Origin: Lachnospiraceae bacterium
GTDB taxonomy: Bacteria > Bacillota > Clostridia > Lachnospirales > Lachnospiraceae
DNA: 63,526 nt
Direction: 5' to 3'
Assembly: GCA_024696005.1 (NCBI GenBank)
Contig: JAILHF010000073.1
Span: forward strand, 1 to 63,526
The notes beneath the pieces are model-generated. The model was not told the DNA's origin. It ran no database searches and worked only from the letters and a program-made list of their open reading frames with translations. The position numbers and the translations under genes were made by a program. Shown piece by piece: positions 26,193-35,025 of the stretch; within the stretch, counting starts at the first letter, position 1; the number at the start of each line of letters is the position of its first letter.

Positions 26193-26549
26193 TTGAAAAG
26201 CGGACGGTTTACCAAGGATCTTCCATTAACAGAGGCGGTGTTCTACATCCTTCTGGCACTGCGGCATCCGAACCACGGCTACGGCATCATCCAGGAAGTG
26301 GAGGAAATGACGGAAGGGCGACTGGTGCTGGGAGCGGGAACACTGTACGGGGCGATACAGACGCTGGAGAAAAAGCATTGGATCAGCGTCTACAGCGCGG
26401 AGGAGGGCTCGCGCAAAAAGAAGGAATATCTGCTGACGCCGGAAGGGCGTGAGGTGTTCCTTGCCGAAACGGAACGGCTTCAGGAGCTTCTCGGAAACGC
26501 GGGACGGATCAATTCGGACCTGATCGGAACGGAGGAAGAGGAAGGATGA
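26193..26549 (+). CDS. PadR-family transcriptional regulator
   Basis: 118 residues, a winged helix with LTEAVFYILLALRHPNHGYGIIQEVE and a recognition region LGAGTLYGAIQTLEKKHWI, then a short C-terminal helix for dimerisation. It starts with TTG at 26193 (GGAGAG 7 bases upstream); no ATG fits. It overlaps the DUF2812 gene by ATGA, a standard pairing in Firmicutes. It is probably autoregulated through the ATAT dyads at 25839-25900. Confidence 0.92.
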   Translation: MKSGRFTKDLPLTEAVFYILLALRHPNHGYGIIQEVEEMTEGRLVLGAGTLYGAIQTLEKKHWISVYSAEEGSRKKKEYLLTPEGREVFLAETERLQELLGNAGRINSDLIGTEEEEG

Positions 26550-27244
26550 TACGCTTTCGTTTGTATTATGACAAAGATGCAGAGGTGGAATGGCTTAACC
26601 GCCTGGTCGGAGAGGGCTATGCCATGGACCGCTTTTTCGCGGGTTTCTATCATTTTGTGCCCTGCGAAAAGGGCGAGTGGCAGTACCAGGTCGACATCGG
26701 CCACGGTTTCGGCGGGGTAAGCCGTGAATTCAAAGAGTTCATGAACGAAATGGATGTGGAAGTCGTTCAGAGCTGGGGCCCCTGGGTCTACCTCAGACGA
26801 AAAGCGCAGGAAGGCGAGTTTCAGCTTTATACGGATGTGGACAGTGCGATCGGCCAGTACAAAAAGATCGCCCTGCTGTTCAAGCTGGCCATTCTTTTGG
26901 AGATGGCCTGCATGATCCTGGAGGTCTATTATGCCACGGTCGGAGGACAGACCATAGCCTGGGCGATCGTGTGTCTGATCGTTGCCATTGTATTGGGCAT
27001 GTTCAATGCCCTGATCCGGACCAGGAAGATCATATATGAGCTGCAGGAGAGGAAGGGCGAGGCACCGGCAGCGCCGAACGGCCGCAGGGTTTCGGCTCTG
27101 ATCCCCGTGGGCTTTCTGCTCAATGCGGTCCATCTGCTGGCGGCAGATCACATTCCCACAGCGATCAGGTTTGTGTTTTTGGGCATTTCGATGGCGATGA
27201 TCCTGATCGGAGCCGTGCAGACGGCTGCGTCGCGGAACGGCTGA
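26546..27244 (+). CDS. DUF2812 membrane protein
   Basis: 232 residues. The cytoplasmic N-terminal domain (about 1-105: RFRLYYDKDAEVEWLNRLVGEGY) is typical of DUF2812, followed by four hydrophobic helices. It is translated with the PadR regulator. These proteins are regularly coded after PadR genes and are thought to take part in envelope stress or compound sensing, but none has a firm function. Confidence 0.85.
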   Translation: MIRFRLYYDKDAEVEWLNRLVGEGYAMDRFFAGFYHFVPCEKGEWQYQVDIGHGFGGVSREFKEFMNEMDVEVVQSWGPWVYLRRKAQEGEFQLYTDVDSAIGQYKKIALLFKLAILLEMACMILEVYYATVGGQTIAWAIVCLIVAIVLGMFNALIRTRKIIYELQERKGEAPAAPNGRRVSALIPVGFLLNAVHLLAADHIPTAIRFVFLGISMAMILIGAVQTAASRNG

Positions 27245-27287
27245 CGATCCCTGACAGGGCTTTCCCGGGTGCGTAGGCCGGAATCCG

Positions 27288-27316
27288 TTGCGAAGCATTC
27301 CCGATTTTGCTATAAT
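27288..27316 (+). promoter_or_regulatory. Promoter with extended -10
   Basis: TTGCGA (27288-27293), 17 bases, TGC-TATAAT with the -10 at 27311-27316, about 50 bases before the GTG start of the cyclase. Confidence 0.75.
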
Positions 27317-27365
27317 GTTTTCCGGGGCGCGGGCTGCAAGCCTGCGGGAGGGGAGAACGGACATT

Positions 27366-28451
27366 GTGAAGGAGCGGAGATTATCTGAAAGAATAATGCA
27401 CTTTCTTGTCCATAACAGCAATCTTGTGACGGTTGCTGTCATGGGAATGGTCCACGCCGCGCTCCTGTTCATCATGTGGGCCGCGGGTGTGATGCCGCTG
27501 GTCCAGTTCAATCTCCTGAGTGTCATCATCTATATCTTTTGCATGGCGCTGTGCAGATCCGGATTCGTCATGCCGGTCTTCATCAGCATCATCGCCGAGG
27601 TTACAGCCTATACGGTCATTTCCACCCATTATGTGGGTCTGCGCTGCGGCACCTATTGTTTTCTCTTTTCCATCGTGCCGATCATCATCTATTTCGGCTG
27701 TTTCCTGTTCAAGGGGAAAAAAAGACTGATCATCATTGCTCTTCTGGCAATGAATTTTGCGGTCTTTGCTTTTCTGTATGTCTTCTTTACCCCGATGCCG
27801 CCGGTTTATGATGTGCCTGCTTCGCTCAGGACGACGCTTGTTCTTCTCTCGGCGTTTGCCATGGTATTTGCGACCATCTTCTATAATTTCATGTATATCT
27901 ATGCCAGTGAGGGTGAGGTAAACACGCTCGAACGGGAAAACAGGAAGCTGTCCGTCGACGCGAAGGAGGACGCCCTGACGAATCTGCTGAACCGCAGAGG
28001 TTTTCTGCCTTTGATCGAGCCGATCATGAAGGATGAAGAGAAGGGGCATTTTTGCATCGCCTTTTGCGACATCGACAATTTCAAGCGGATCAACGATTCT
28101 TACGGGCATGACGGCGGTGATGAAGTGCTGCGGCACATCACCGCGCTGATCCGGAGGGAAATGCACGGATGCGACATCTGCAGATGGGGCGGGGAAGAGA
28201 TCATCATCCTCATGAAGGATTACGATCTGGATAAAGCCAGGGAGAAAGCGGAGCTTTTGCGAAGGAACATCGAATCGAACCCGACAGTCTTCTTTAACAA
28301 GCGGATCTTCTCGACGATCACGATCGGGCTTGCGGAGAACAAAGCGGATCACCGGGAAGCCGAGGAGCTCATCAAGGTCGCGGATGAACGGATGTATTAC
28401 GGAAAACAGCACGGCAAGAACATCGTGGTCTGGGAAACACTGCAGGCCTGA
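27366..28451 (+). CDS. Membrane diguanylate cyclase (GGDEF domain)
   Basis: 361 residues: five or six membrane helices (about 15-185) and a C-terminal GGDEF domain starting at DALTNLLNRRGF. The active-site loop is RWGGEEI, with Ile in place of the usual Phe, and the metal ligand is in CDIDNFKRIND. There is no RxxD inhibitory site five residues upstream. It should make c-di-GMP in response to a membrane signal, if the Ile is tolerated. GTG at 27366 after GGGAGGGGAG is the best start; ATG 27396 is an alternative. Confidence 0.85.
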   Translation: MKERRLSERIMHFLVHNSNLVTVAVMGMVHAALLFIMWAAGVMPLVQFNLLSVIIYIFCMALCRSGFVMPVFISIIAEVTAYTVISTHYVGLRCGTYCFLFSIVPIIIYFGCFLFKGKKRLIIIALLAMNFAVFAFLYVFFTPMPPVYDVPASLRTTLVLLSAFAMVFATIFYNFMYIYASEGEVNTLERENRKLSVDAKEDALTNLLNRRGFLPLIEPIMKDEEKGHFCIAFCDIDNFKRINDSYGHDGGDEVLRHITALIRREMHGCDICRWGGEEIIILMKDYDLDKAREKAELLRRNIESNPTVFFNKRIFSTITIGLAENKADHREAEELIKVADERMYYGKQHGKNIVVWETLQA

Positions 28452-28470
28452 ATCAACAGACAGCTGCGGG

Positions 28471-28498
28471 GGCCTTTCACGGGAAAGGCTCTTTTTTT
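28471..28498 (+). terminator. Rho-independent terminator
   Basis: GCCTTTC (28472-28478), loop ACGG, GAAAGGC (28483-28489), then TCTTTTTTT. Confidence 0.9.
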
Positions 28499-28519
28499 AT
28501 GCCTTTTCGTAATTTTCTG

Positions 28520-28545
28520 CAAATCTTTCAAAGATGAAAGATTTG
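28520..28545. promoter_or_regulatory. Perfect 10-6-10 inverted repeat (operator candidate)
   Basis: CAAATCTTTC (28520-28529) and GAAAGATTTG (28536-28545) around AAAGAT. It lies about 70 bases before the ABC ATPase start. No T run follows, so it is more likely an operator than a terminator. No adjacent regulator gene matches it. Confidence 0.6.
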
Positions 28546-28611
28546 AGAAACGATCTGGTAATGATCCGGTGTTATCCTGTGATCAAGATAAAAAAACACG
28601 GAGGTAAGATC

Positions 28612-29274
28612 ATGAAAATCCTGGAAGCAAGAAACCTGAAAAAATACTACGGCGAAGGCGACACGCTTGTAAAAGCACTGGACGGGGTATCCCTGAGCGT
28701 GGAACGCGGCGAATTCGTCAGCATCATAGGGACGAGCGGAAGCGGCAAATCCACCCTGCTTCACATGCTGGGAGGCCTTGACAATCCCACATCCGGAACG
28801 GTGGTGATCGATGACAGGGACATTTCCGGACTGAAAGGGGATGCGCTGTGCATCTTCCGGAGAAGAAAGATCGGCTTTGTCTTCCAGAGCTTCAACCTGG
28901 TCCCGTCCCTGACGGTCTACGACAACATCGTTCTTCCGATCCGCCTGGACGGCAAGGAAGCGGACAAGGATTTCATCGATAACGTCATTGAGACGCTGGG
29001 CCTGGCAGACAAGACCGACAGGCTTCCGTCCAAGCTTTCCGGAGGGCAGCAGCAGAGAGTGGCCATTGCCAGGGCTCTTGCGTCAAAGCCCGCCATCATC
29101 CTGGCGGATGAGCCTACCGGCAACCTGGATTCCGCGACCAGCCAGGATGTGCTGGGATTGTTAAAGACCGGCGGCAGGAAATACGAACAGACCATTGTCA
29201 TGATCACGCACAATGACGAGATCGCGCAGATGGCAGACCGAACGATCCGCATTGAAGACGGACGCATCGCATAA
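28612..29274 (+). CDS. ABC transporter ATPase (MacB/LolD type)
   Basis: 220 residues: GTSGSGKST, LSGGQQQRVAIARAL, LADEPTGNLD and MITHNDE. It pairs with the FtsX-type permease 12 bases downstream. The start at 28612 follows GGAGGTAAGATC; the open frame upstream to 28534 runs through the inverted repeat. No two-component genes are next to it, unlike the related pair at 16-20 kb. Confidence 0.92.
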   Translation: MKILEARNLKKYYGEGDTLVKALDGVSLSVERGEFVSIIGTSGSGKSTLLHMLGGLDNPTSGTVVIDDRDISGLKGDALCIFRRRKIGFVFQSFNLVPSLTVYDNIVLPIRLDGKEADKDFIDNVIETLGLADKTDRLPSKLSGGQQQRVAIARALASKPAIILADEPTGNLDSATSQDVLGLLKTGGRKYEQTIVMITHNDEIAQMADRTIRIEDGRIA

Positions 29275-29286
29275 AGGAGCGGGATC

Positions 29287-31878
29287 ATGCAGAGAGTTAA
29301 TAACAAGAAAGCCATAAACGATCTCGCGATGAGCGGGATCCGGATGAACGTCAAGAAATACATCGTGCTGGTCTCGGCAGTCATTCTCACCACCCTGCTT
29401 TTCTCTTCCCTGTTTACGGTGGGCGGAAGCATGCTGCGTGAGGTGCAGCTGGGAACGATGCGGCAGGTGGGAACCGAGATGCACGCCGGCCTGAAGTATC
29501 TTTCGCAGTCCGAATACGAACAGATGAAGGACTATAAACGGGCAAAGGCTGTCACCTACAGGATCACCGTGGGCATAGCAGCAGACGAGCGCCTCAAAAA
29601 GAATTACACGGAGTTCTGCTATTCGGAGGCGCTGGATGCGAAATGGAGCTTCTGCTATCCGGAAGAGGGAAAAATGCCCGAAGCGGAAAACGAGATCGTC
29701 CTGAGCACCATCACGCTGGACGACCTCGGTGTCGAAAAGCGGATCGGCGAAGAATTTCACATTACAATGAACATCAAGGACGAGATCGTTGACTGTGACT
29801 TCAGGCTCAGCGGTTTCTACACGGGCGATCCCATTGCAACGGCGCAGATCGGCCTTGTTTCCAAAGCCTTTCAGGAAAAGTATGCTCCCACGGCGGTGAA
29901 TCCCGAAGATGTGAAAAGCGGTGTGTACGCCGGAACCTATTCCGCGGACATCATGTTTCCGTCCTCCTTTGACATCGAGTCGCAGGTACAGCGTCTGATC
30001 ACCGAAACCGGACTGAGCGAGGACACGGAGTACGGCCTGAACTGGGCATACGCGACCTCGACAGTGGATCCTTCGATGCTCTTTATCTGCGGCGTGCTGC
30101 TGCTGACCTTCTTCCTGGCAGGATACCTGATCATTTACAACATCTTTTATCTGAACATCGTGTCCGACATGCAGGAGTACGGCCTGCTCAAGACCATAGG
30201 GACCACGGGAAAGCAGATCCGGAAGATGGTGCTGAAACGCGCAAGCATCATCTCGGCAGTGGGCATCCCGATCGGCCTGTTTCTGGGCGTCGGGCTGGGA
30301 GCGGCGCTGCTCCCGGTGATCTCGGACCAGTTCAATACGGTCGCTGTCGGGAAGGGACAGCTGCACATGAACATCTGGATCATCATCGGAGCGGCCGCAT
30401 TCTCTTACCTGACCGTGCTCATCAGCGCCGGAAAGCCCTGCAAAAACGCATCCCGGGTTTCGCCGATCGAAGCGTTCCGCTTTACCGAAGTACGGGGAAA
30501 GGACGGGAAACCGAAAAAGAAGGTCGTTGTCGTGGTGCTCTCCCTTTCGCTTGCGCTGGTCATCCTGAATTCCGTATACGCGATCGTGTCCGGCTTTGAC
30601 ATGGATGATTATCTGAAGAACCTGTTGATGACGGATTTCAGCGTGCAGGACGCCCTGCTCGATAATCCGGGCGGAGGCTGGAACAGCCTGGACGGCGTTG
30701 ATGCGGATTTTGTCGAAGAGCTTGCCGGCAGGCCCGGCGTGGAGCGATCGGGAGCGATCTACGTGGAGACCTATGTTTCGACGGAATTTGACGCGGAAAA
30801 CTGGGAAAAGGTCATGAGCTCGCTGTCCGGAGATGAAAAAGTATATGAGAAACTGATGTACTTTCATTCCCATGAAGAGGAATTTGACCCGAAAGCCTAT
30901 CTTGAGCATGTGAAAGAGTCGGACGGGCTCACGGGCAACCGTTACGGGATCAGCGAATTTGTGGCGCAGAAGCTGGATGTGGTGGAGACGATCGACGGCT
31001 CGGATCATATCGACTGGGAGAAGTTCTGTTCGGGAGATTATGTACTGATCTCGAGATTTGACTGGGAGGACTATCATAAGAATTTCCTGGAGCCCGGGGA
31101 CAAGGTGCGGCTCCGCACCCATGCGCCGGAATACGCGGAGATCAGAGAGCTGACGGCGCCGAACGGGGAAGTGTATGAGGTGTTGGATTACGATAATGCA
31201 CCCGTAAAGGAATTTACGGTATACGGGGTGGTGGACATCCCTTATGCGCTGGGGGTTCGCAGCTTCATCGATTTCCAGTTCGACTGCCTTCTTCCGGAAG
31301 GCAAATTCACGGAACTCAGCGGTGAGAGGGAAGCCATGAGGGTCCTGCTGGATGTGGAAGACGGCCGTGAAGCGGAATTCGAGGAATGGATCAGCAACTA
31401 TGTGAATAACGTTGACAAAGACCTCAAGTACTCGTCGAAAGAGACGATCCGTGCGGAATACAAAGGCATTACCGACATGTTCGCGATCGTCGGCGGTGTG
31501 ATCGGCCTGATCCTCGGTCTGATCGGCATCATCAACTTCGCGAATACGATCATCACTTCGATCCTGGTGCGCAGCAGGGAGCTCGCGATGCTGGAAGCCG
31601 TGGGCATGACCGGAAAGCAGCAGAAACAGGCGCTCGCGAAGGAAGGCTTCGGTTACTTCTGTCTCACAGCCCTTGCGGCAATCGGAATGGGTTCGCTGTT
31701 ATCGCTCACGCTTCTGAAATCGCTCATGGCAGAGATGGGAATGTTCCGCTGGCATTTCTCGCTCCTGCCGATCTTCCTGACACTGCCTCTGATCGCCGCG
31801 CTTGTGGTCATCATCCCGGTGGCAGCTTACAGGTCGCTGAGCAAAAAGAGCGTGGTCGAACGGCTGCGTGTGGAGTAA
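29287..31878 (+). CDS. FtsX-type ABC permease
   Basis: 863 residues with the 1+3/1+3 helix layout: helix near 25-45, extracellular domain to about 255, three helices with the conserved YGLLKTIGTTGKQIRKMVLKR loop, then a helix near 415-435, a second extracellular domain to about 720 and three C-terminal helices including ELAMLEAVGMTGKQQKQAL. It partners the preceding ATPase; the substrate is probably a peptide, lipid or antibiotic, as in related systems. A terminator follows. Confidence 0.9.
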   Translation: MQRVNNKKAINDLAMSGIRMNVKKYIVLVSAVILTTLLFSSLFTVGGSMLREVQLGTMRQVGTEMHAGLKYLSQSEYEQMKDYKRAKAVTYRITVGIAADERLKKNYTEFCYSEALDAKWSFCYPEEGKMPEAENEIVLSTITLDDLGVEKRIGEEFHITMNIKDEIVDCDFRLSGFYTGDPIATAQIGLVSKAFQEKYAPTAVNPEDVKSGVYAGTYSADIMFPSSFDIESQVQRLITETGLSEDTEYGLNWAYATSTVDPSMLFICGVLLLTFFLAGYLIIYNIFYLNIVSDMQEYGLLKTIGTTGKQIRKMVLKRASIISAVGIPIGLFLGVGLGAALLPVISDQFNTVAVGKGQLHMNIWIIIGAAAFSYLTVLISAGKPCKNASRVSPIEAFRFTEVRGKDGKPKKKVVVVVLSLSLALVILNSVYAIVSGFDMDDYLKNLLMTDFSVQDALLDNPGGGWNSLDGVDADFVEELAGRPGVERSGAIYVETYVSTEFDAENWEKVMSSLSGDEKVYEKLMYFHSHEEEFDPKAYLEHVKESDGLTGNRYGISEFVAQKLDVVETIDGSDHIDWEKFCSGDYVLISRFDWEDYHKNFLEPGDKVRLRTHAPEYAEIRELTAPNGEVYEVLDYDNAPVKEFTVYGVVDIPYALGVRSFIDFQFDCLLPEGKFTELSGEREAMRVLLDVEDGREAEFEEWISNYVNNVDKDLKYSSKETIRAEYKGITDMFAIVGGVIGLILGLIGIINFANTIITSILVRSRELAMLEAVGMTGKQQKQALAKEGFGYFCLTALAAIGMGSLLSLTLLKSLMAEMGMFRWHFSLLPIFLTLPLIAALVVIIPVAAYRSLSKKSVVERLRVE

Positions 31879-31896
31879 AGCGAAGACAAAGATCAT

Positions 31897-31926
31897 GAAA
31901 AACGCCTCTGAAAAGGGGCGTTTTTT
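31897..31926 (+). terminator. Rho-independent terminator
   Basis: AAAACGCCTCT pairs with AGGGGCGTTTT across a short loop (one mismatch), then T residues to 31926. Confidence 0.85.
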
Positions 31927-31977
31927 GCTGTATTTACAGGGGTTTGTAAGTTTGCAAAGAAAACTTGGCAAAAAGTA

Positions 31978-32028
31978 TTGACAAGTTAACTTGGCAAGAG
32001 TATATTATGAGCATGACAAGTTTACTTG
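31978..32028 (+). promoter_or_regulatory. Promoter with two CAAGTTnACTTG operators
   Basis: TTGACA (31978-31983), 17 bases, TATATT (32001-32006). CAAGTTAACTTG (31982-31993) is a perfect palindrome overlapping the -35, and CAAGTTTACTTG (32017-32028) repeats it 35 bases downstream. AACTTGGCA occurs again at about 31952-31960. A dedicated repressor is likely; the XRE gene at 34552 is the nearest candidate. Confidence 0.75.
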
Positions 32029-32074
32029 GCAAGTGAACAAAAACAACAACACCACCGACAAGGAGGAAAAGAAT

Positions 32075-32245
32075 ATGAGACACATCATCATCCGTACCAT
32101 CGCAGGCATCGTTTTTGCAGCAACGGCAGTGATCAGCGCCGTCAAAGGGGATCTCACGAACGCAGTGATCAGCGCAGCCGGTGCACTCGCATTTCTCGGC
32201 TCGGCTGCAATGCTCTACAAGAAGAGCAGGAAAGGGAACGCATGA
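32075..32245 (+). CDS. Small two-TM membrane protein
   Basis: 56 residues: two hydrophobic helices (about 5-19 and 25-45) and a basic tail KKSRKGN. AAGGAGGAAAAG is a strong ribosome binding site. The stop overlaps the ATG of the ABC ATPase (ATGA), so they are coupled. It is similar in size and position to the first gene of the PadR operon. Confidence 0.75.
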   Translation: MRHIIIRTIAGIVFAATAVISAVKGDLTNAVISAAGALAFLGSAAMLYKKSRKGNA

Positions 32246-32943
32246 TGAAGACGGAAGAACTGCTTTCGATCAAAAACATAAAGATCTGGTATACGGAAGG
32301 AAAGCCGGTGATAAAGGATCTGTCGATCGGGCTGTATGCGAACGAGATTGTTGGCCTGATCGGACTCAACGGAGCGGGCAAGACAACGATGATGAAAACG
32401 ATCTCGGGTCTGCTTTCCGGCTTCGAAGCAAAGGAGATCCGCTGGAAGGGCAAAGAGACGCGTTTCCGCGACAAGGACTTCAAGAAAAAACGTTTCATCG
32501 TGTTCGCGGAAGACAGCTCCTTCGGATATTTCACCTTCCGCGAGTATCTGAAATACGCCTGCGGCTCTTACGGCGTGAAGGCGGAGAATGTTGAAGAAAT
32601 GGTGGAAGGCTTTCACTTCGGGGAATACACGGATGTGCTGATGAAGGAGCTGTCCACGGGCAACCGCAAGAAAGCCGGCCTGATCGTCGCTTTCGCGCTG
32701 CACCCCGAATTCCTGCTTCTGGATGAGCCGGTGAACGGCCTGGATTTCCAGAGCACGGAGTATCTGTACCGACTGATCAACGATTACAGGAAATACGGAA
32801 GCGTGCTGTTTTCCTCACACATACTGGAAAGCATCTGCCTCACCTCCGACAGGGTGATGGTCCTGGAAGAGGGAAAGATCGACAAGGTCTTTGAAGGGGA
32901 GAGCATCAACGCCGAAGTGATCCGGGAGGTTCTCAAGCAATGA
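32242..32943 (+). CDS. ABC transporter ATPase (YtrB/CcmA-like)
   Basis: 233 residues with GLNGAGKTT, signature LSTGNRKKAG and Walker B FLLLDEPVNGLD. The signature deviates from LSGGQ, as is common in the YtrB/BcrA exporters. It overlaps the small membrane protein upstream and the permease downstream, forming a tight three-gene ABC-2-type exporter unit. ATG 32242 is chosen for coupling; 32245 is a second ATG. Confidence 0.9.
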   Translation: MMKTEELLSIKNIKIWYTEGKPVIKDLSIGLYANEIVGLIGLNGAGKTTMMKTISGLLSGFEAKEIRWKGKETRFRDKDFKKKRFIVFAEDSSFGYFTFREYLKYACGSYGVKAENVEEMVEGFHFGEYTDVLMKELSTGNRKKAGLIVAFALHPEFLLLDEPVNGLDFQSTEYLYRLINDYRKYGSVLFSSHILESICLTSDRVMVLEEGKIDKVFEGESINAEVIREVLKQ

Positions 32944-34187
32944 GAGTATTTTCAGTTCTTGCAAAACAATTATTCGGAGCAGATTTCAAGAAAGCCAAGA
33001 ACGCGCTTTTCATCTCGGTCATCATCTTTTCTTCGATCTTCGGCTCCGGCGCACAGATGGCGATCGCGCAGAAGGTCCTCTTCCTGACGGCAAGCGTGTT
33101 TTCGGCGGGGATCATGATGCAGATGCTCACTTCGAAGCATAACGACGAAATGTTCCTCGGCCTCTTCAGCCTTCCGTTTGAAGCGGCGGACTGCAAGATC
33201 GGCGTGGTGGGTTCCTTTACACTTTACGCGGTCCTGACCAAATCCCTGCCGGTCCTCATGCTCTTTTTTGCACTGAGCAGGCCCGATCCCGTGCAGGTCG
33301 CACTTGCGCTGGTATTTGCCGTGGCAGCCTGCATCCAGATGGCAGCCTGGTTCTGCCTGCTGCATTCGGCCAAAGTTTTGGGAGTTCTGGCTGATCTGCT
33401 CTGGATCGCTGCACTGCTTTGCAGCATTCTGTTTGCACCGAACCTTTACATTACCGCCGGTGCCATGGCAGCGGGGCTCATCCTCGCATGCATCGTGCTT
33501 GCTGTCTCGGATCCTTACGTTTTTTACCGGCAGTACAGTTCTTCGCACGCGGGAAGGAAGCACCATGCGGGCGGCATCTTCGCTTATTTCTTCCGCATCA
33601 TGCGCTCGAATGCCAGCTATGTGACGAACAGCATCTTCCTCTGCGCGCTTGCGGTATTTTTACCCTTCCTTACAAAGCAGTTTGAAGACGCCGGCTCCTT
33701 CTTCCTGCCGGTGGGCCTCGGGCTCCTTTTGCTCAATACGCCCCTCTGTACGATGATCTCCTACGACCGCGACACGGAGGAAGTCCTGCGCATGATGCCC
33801 GGCCAGGAGACCGCTTATGTCCTGAAATACAATCTTTTCATCTTTGTGTTTGACGTTCTGATCGAGCTGGTATATCTGGTCGCGTGGCATTTCATCCGCG
33901 GAGCTGTGGGCGTGACGGAGCTGATCTGGGTGCTGCTCTTTTCCCTGCAGGGTTCGATCTTCTGCTCCTTCCTGGAGTGGAGATTCCCGATCCTGAACTG
34001 GAAGACGGATCCGGATCTGTGGCATCATCCGAGAAAGTACATCGTGCCCGGCGTCATGATGGTCTTTGGCGGGCTGCTTTCGCTCTCTCCGCTTGTTACC
34101 TGGATCTGGGCCGGAGTACTTGTGCTTGAAATGATCGCATATCCGTATATAATGATGGGAGACGGGCGTATGCCGGCGAGGTCATGA
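32940..34187 (+). CDS. Multi-pass membrane protein, ABC permease
   Basis: 415 residues with about ten hydrophobic helices and no periplasmic domain. It overlaps the ATPase by 4 bases and is its likely membrane partner. The sequence is not one of the well-known ABC-2 permease families by eye. With the operator-controlled promoter it looks like an inducible efflux or bacteriocin-immunity type exporter. Confidence 0.8.
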   Translation: MRVFSVLAKQLFGADFKKAKNALFISVIIFSSIFGSGAQMAIAQKVLFLTASVFSAGIMMQMLTSKHNDEMFLGLFSLPFEAADCKIGVVGSFTLYAVLTKSLPVLMLFFALSRPDPVQVALALVFAVAACIQMAAWFCLLHSAKVLGVLADLLWIAALLCSILFAPNLYITAGAMAAGLILACIVLAVSDPYVFYRQYSSSHAGRKHHAGGIFAYFFRIMRSNASYVTNSIFLCALAVFLPFLTKQFEDAGSFFLPVGLGLLLLNTPLCTMISYDRDTEEVLRMMPGQETAYVLKYNLFIFVFDVLIELVYLVAWHFIRGAVGVTELIWVLLFSLQGSIFCSFLEWRFPILNWKTDPDLWHHPRKYIVPGVMMVFGGLLSLSPLVTWIWAGVLVLEMIAYPYIMMGDGRMPARS

Positions 34188-34226
34188 CCGGCAGCCCCCG
34201 GGATTCATGAAAAGAGAGGCTTGGGA

Positions 34227-34547
34227 ATGGACAGGGAAGAGATACTGAAAAGAAGCAGGAAAGATAACGAAGGCCGCGATGAGATGGAGCGCAAGGTTTT
34301 CACGGGCTCCGGGCAGAAAGCATGCGCGGTGGGCGGCATCCTGTGTGCGATCCTTGTGATGCTGGAAGGATTCGTCTGTGACAACTTCAATATGGGACTC
34401 TGCGCGGTCCTCATGTCGATGTGCGGGACCATGCTGCTTTTCAAGGGCATAGAGCTGAAGCAGAAGATCAAGCTGATCGGCGGCGCGGTCCAGCTGTTGA
34501 TCGCCGCGGCTCTTTTGGTCATGCACATTATCACGATCCTGAGGTGA
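34227..34547 (+). CDS. DUF6442-like membrane protein
   Basis: 106 residues: a charged N-terminus (MDREEILKRSRKDNEGRDEMERKVF) and three hydrophobic helices. This N-terminus is typical of small proteins coded directly before an XRE regulator in Firmicutes, as here with a 4-base gap. ATG 34227 with GAGAGG is preferred over TTG 34221. Function is unknown; it may act with the regulator in membrane sensing. Confidence 0.8.
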   Translation: MDREEILKRSRKDNEGRDEMERKVFTGSGQKACAVGGILCAILVMLEGFVCDNFNMGLCAVLMSMCGTMLLFKGIELKQKIKLIGGAVQLLIAAALLVMHIITILR

Positions 34548-34551
34548 GCGG

Positions 34552-34755
34552 ATGGAAGATCTGGTCTTAAAGAACAATCTGAAAGAGATACGCACGCAGA
34601 AAAAGATCTCGCAGGCCCAATTGGCCGAGATGGTGGGTGTTTCCCGGAACACGATCAGTTCGATCGAGACCGGGCAGTTCAGTCCCACCGCAAAACTGGC
34701 GCTGGTCATATGCATCGCGCTGGAAAAGAAATTCGAGGAAGTTTTTTACTTCTGA
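34552..34755 (+). CDS. XRE-family helix-turn-helix regulator
   Basis: 67 residues, a minimal Cro/CI-type HTH: LKEIRTQKKISQAQLAEMVGVSRNTISSIE followed by GQFSPTAKLALVICIALEKKFEEVFYF. There is no effector domain. It is translated with the preceding membrane protein and may repress the promoter at 31978 or the unit it lies in. Confidence 0.9.
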   Translation: MEDLVLKNNLKEIRTQKKISQAQLAEMVGVSRNTISSIETGQFSPTAKLALVICIALEKKFEEVFYF

Positions 34756-34833
34756 CAGAATGCCGCATGCTCACTACACGGCCTACATATTGGTGGGGGC
34801 CCGGGTGGTTACGAAGCGTGTATGTATGGATTG

Positions 34834-34876
34834 GAGTAAATATACACATGTTAACATTACGTGTGTATATTTACTC
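34834..34876. repeat. Perfect 15-bp inverted repeat
   Basis: GAGTAAATATACACA (34834-34848) and its exact complement (34862-34876) around a 13-base loop. It is AT-rich, with no T run after it, and lies just outside the island, downstream of the XRE gene. It may be an operator, a processing hairpin or a remnant of a mobile element. Confidence 0.8.
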
Positions 34877-34887
34877 AAAAATCCGGC

Positions 34888-34915
34888 TTGATCTTCGGTT
34901 GGACAATGGTATAAT
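34888..34915 (+). promoter_or_regulatory. Possible promoter into the island border
   Basis: TTGATC (34888-34893), 16 bases, TATAAT (34910-34915). It points at the 21-bp repeat and no plus-strand gene follows, so the island may have separated it from its former gene. Confidence 0.4.
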
Positions 34916-34931
34916 TACAGTAATCATACAC

Positions 34932-34952
34932 ATAACCTGTCTTTTACAGCAA
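34932..34952. repeat. 21-bp direct repeat, left island border
   Basis: ATAACCTG...TACAGCAA is identical to 41480-41500 in the same orientation, 6.5 kb away. It contains the small dyad CTGT-N5-ACAG. The AT-richer signalling island lies exactly between the copies, so it may be an attachment-site or target-site duplication. Confidence 0.8.
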
Positions 34953-34962
34953 ATGAGATAAT

Positions 34963-35004
34963 AAAACTCTGCAGCTCCAGATAAAATGGCGCTTGCAGAG
35001 TTTT
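34963..35004. terminator. Terminator at the 3' end of the island operon
   Basis: AAAACTCTGCA (34963-34973) pairs with TGCAGAGTTTT (34994-35004) across a 20-base loop. On the minus strand TTTTATTATC follows, closing the leftward island transcript; on the plus strand TTTTTT also follows. Confidence 0.75.
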
Positions 35005-35025
35005 TTGCTTTGAAATGATGTGTTG

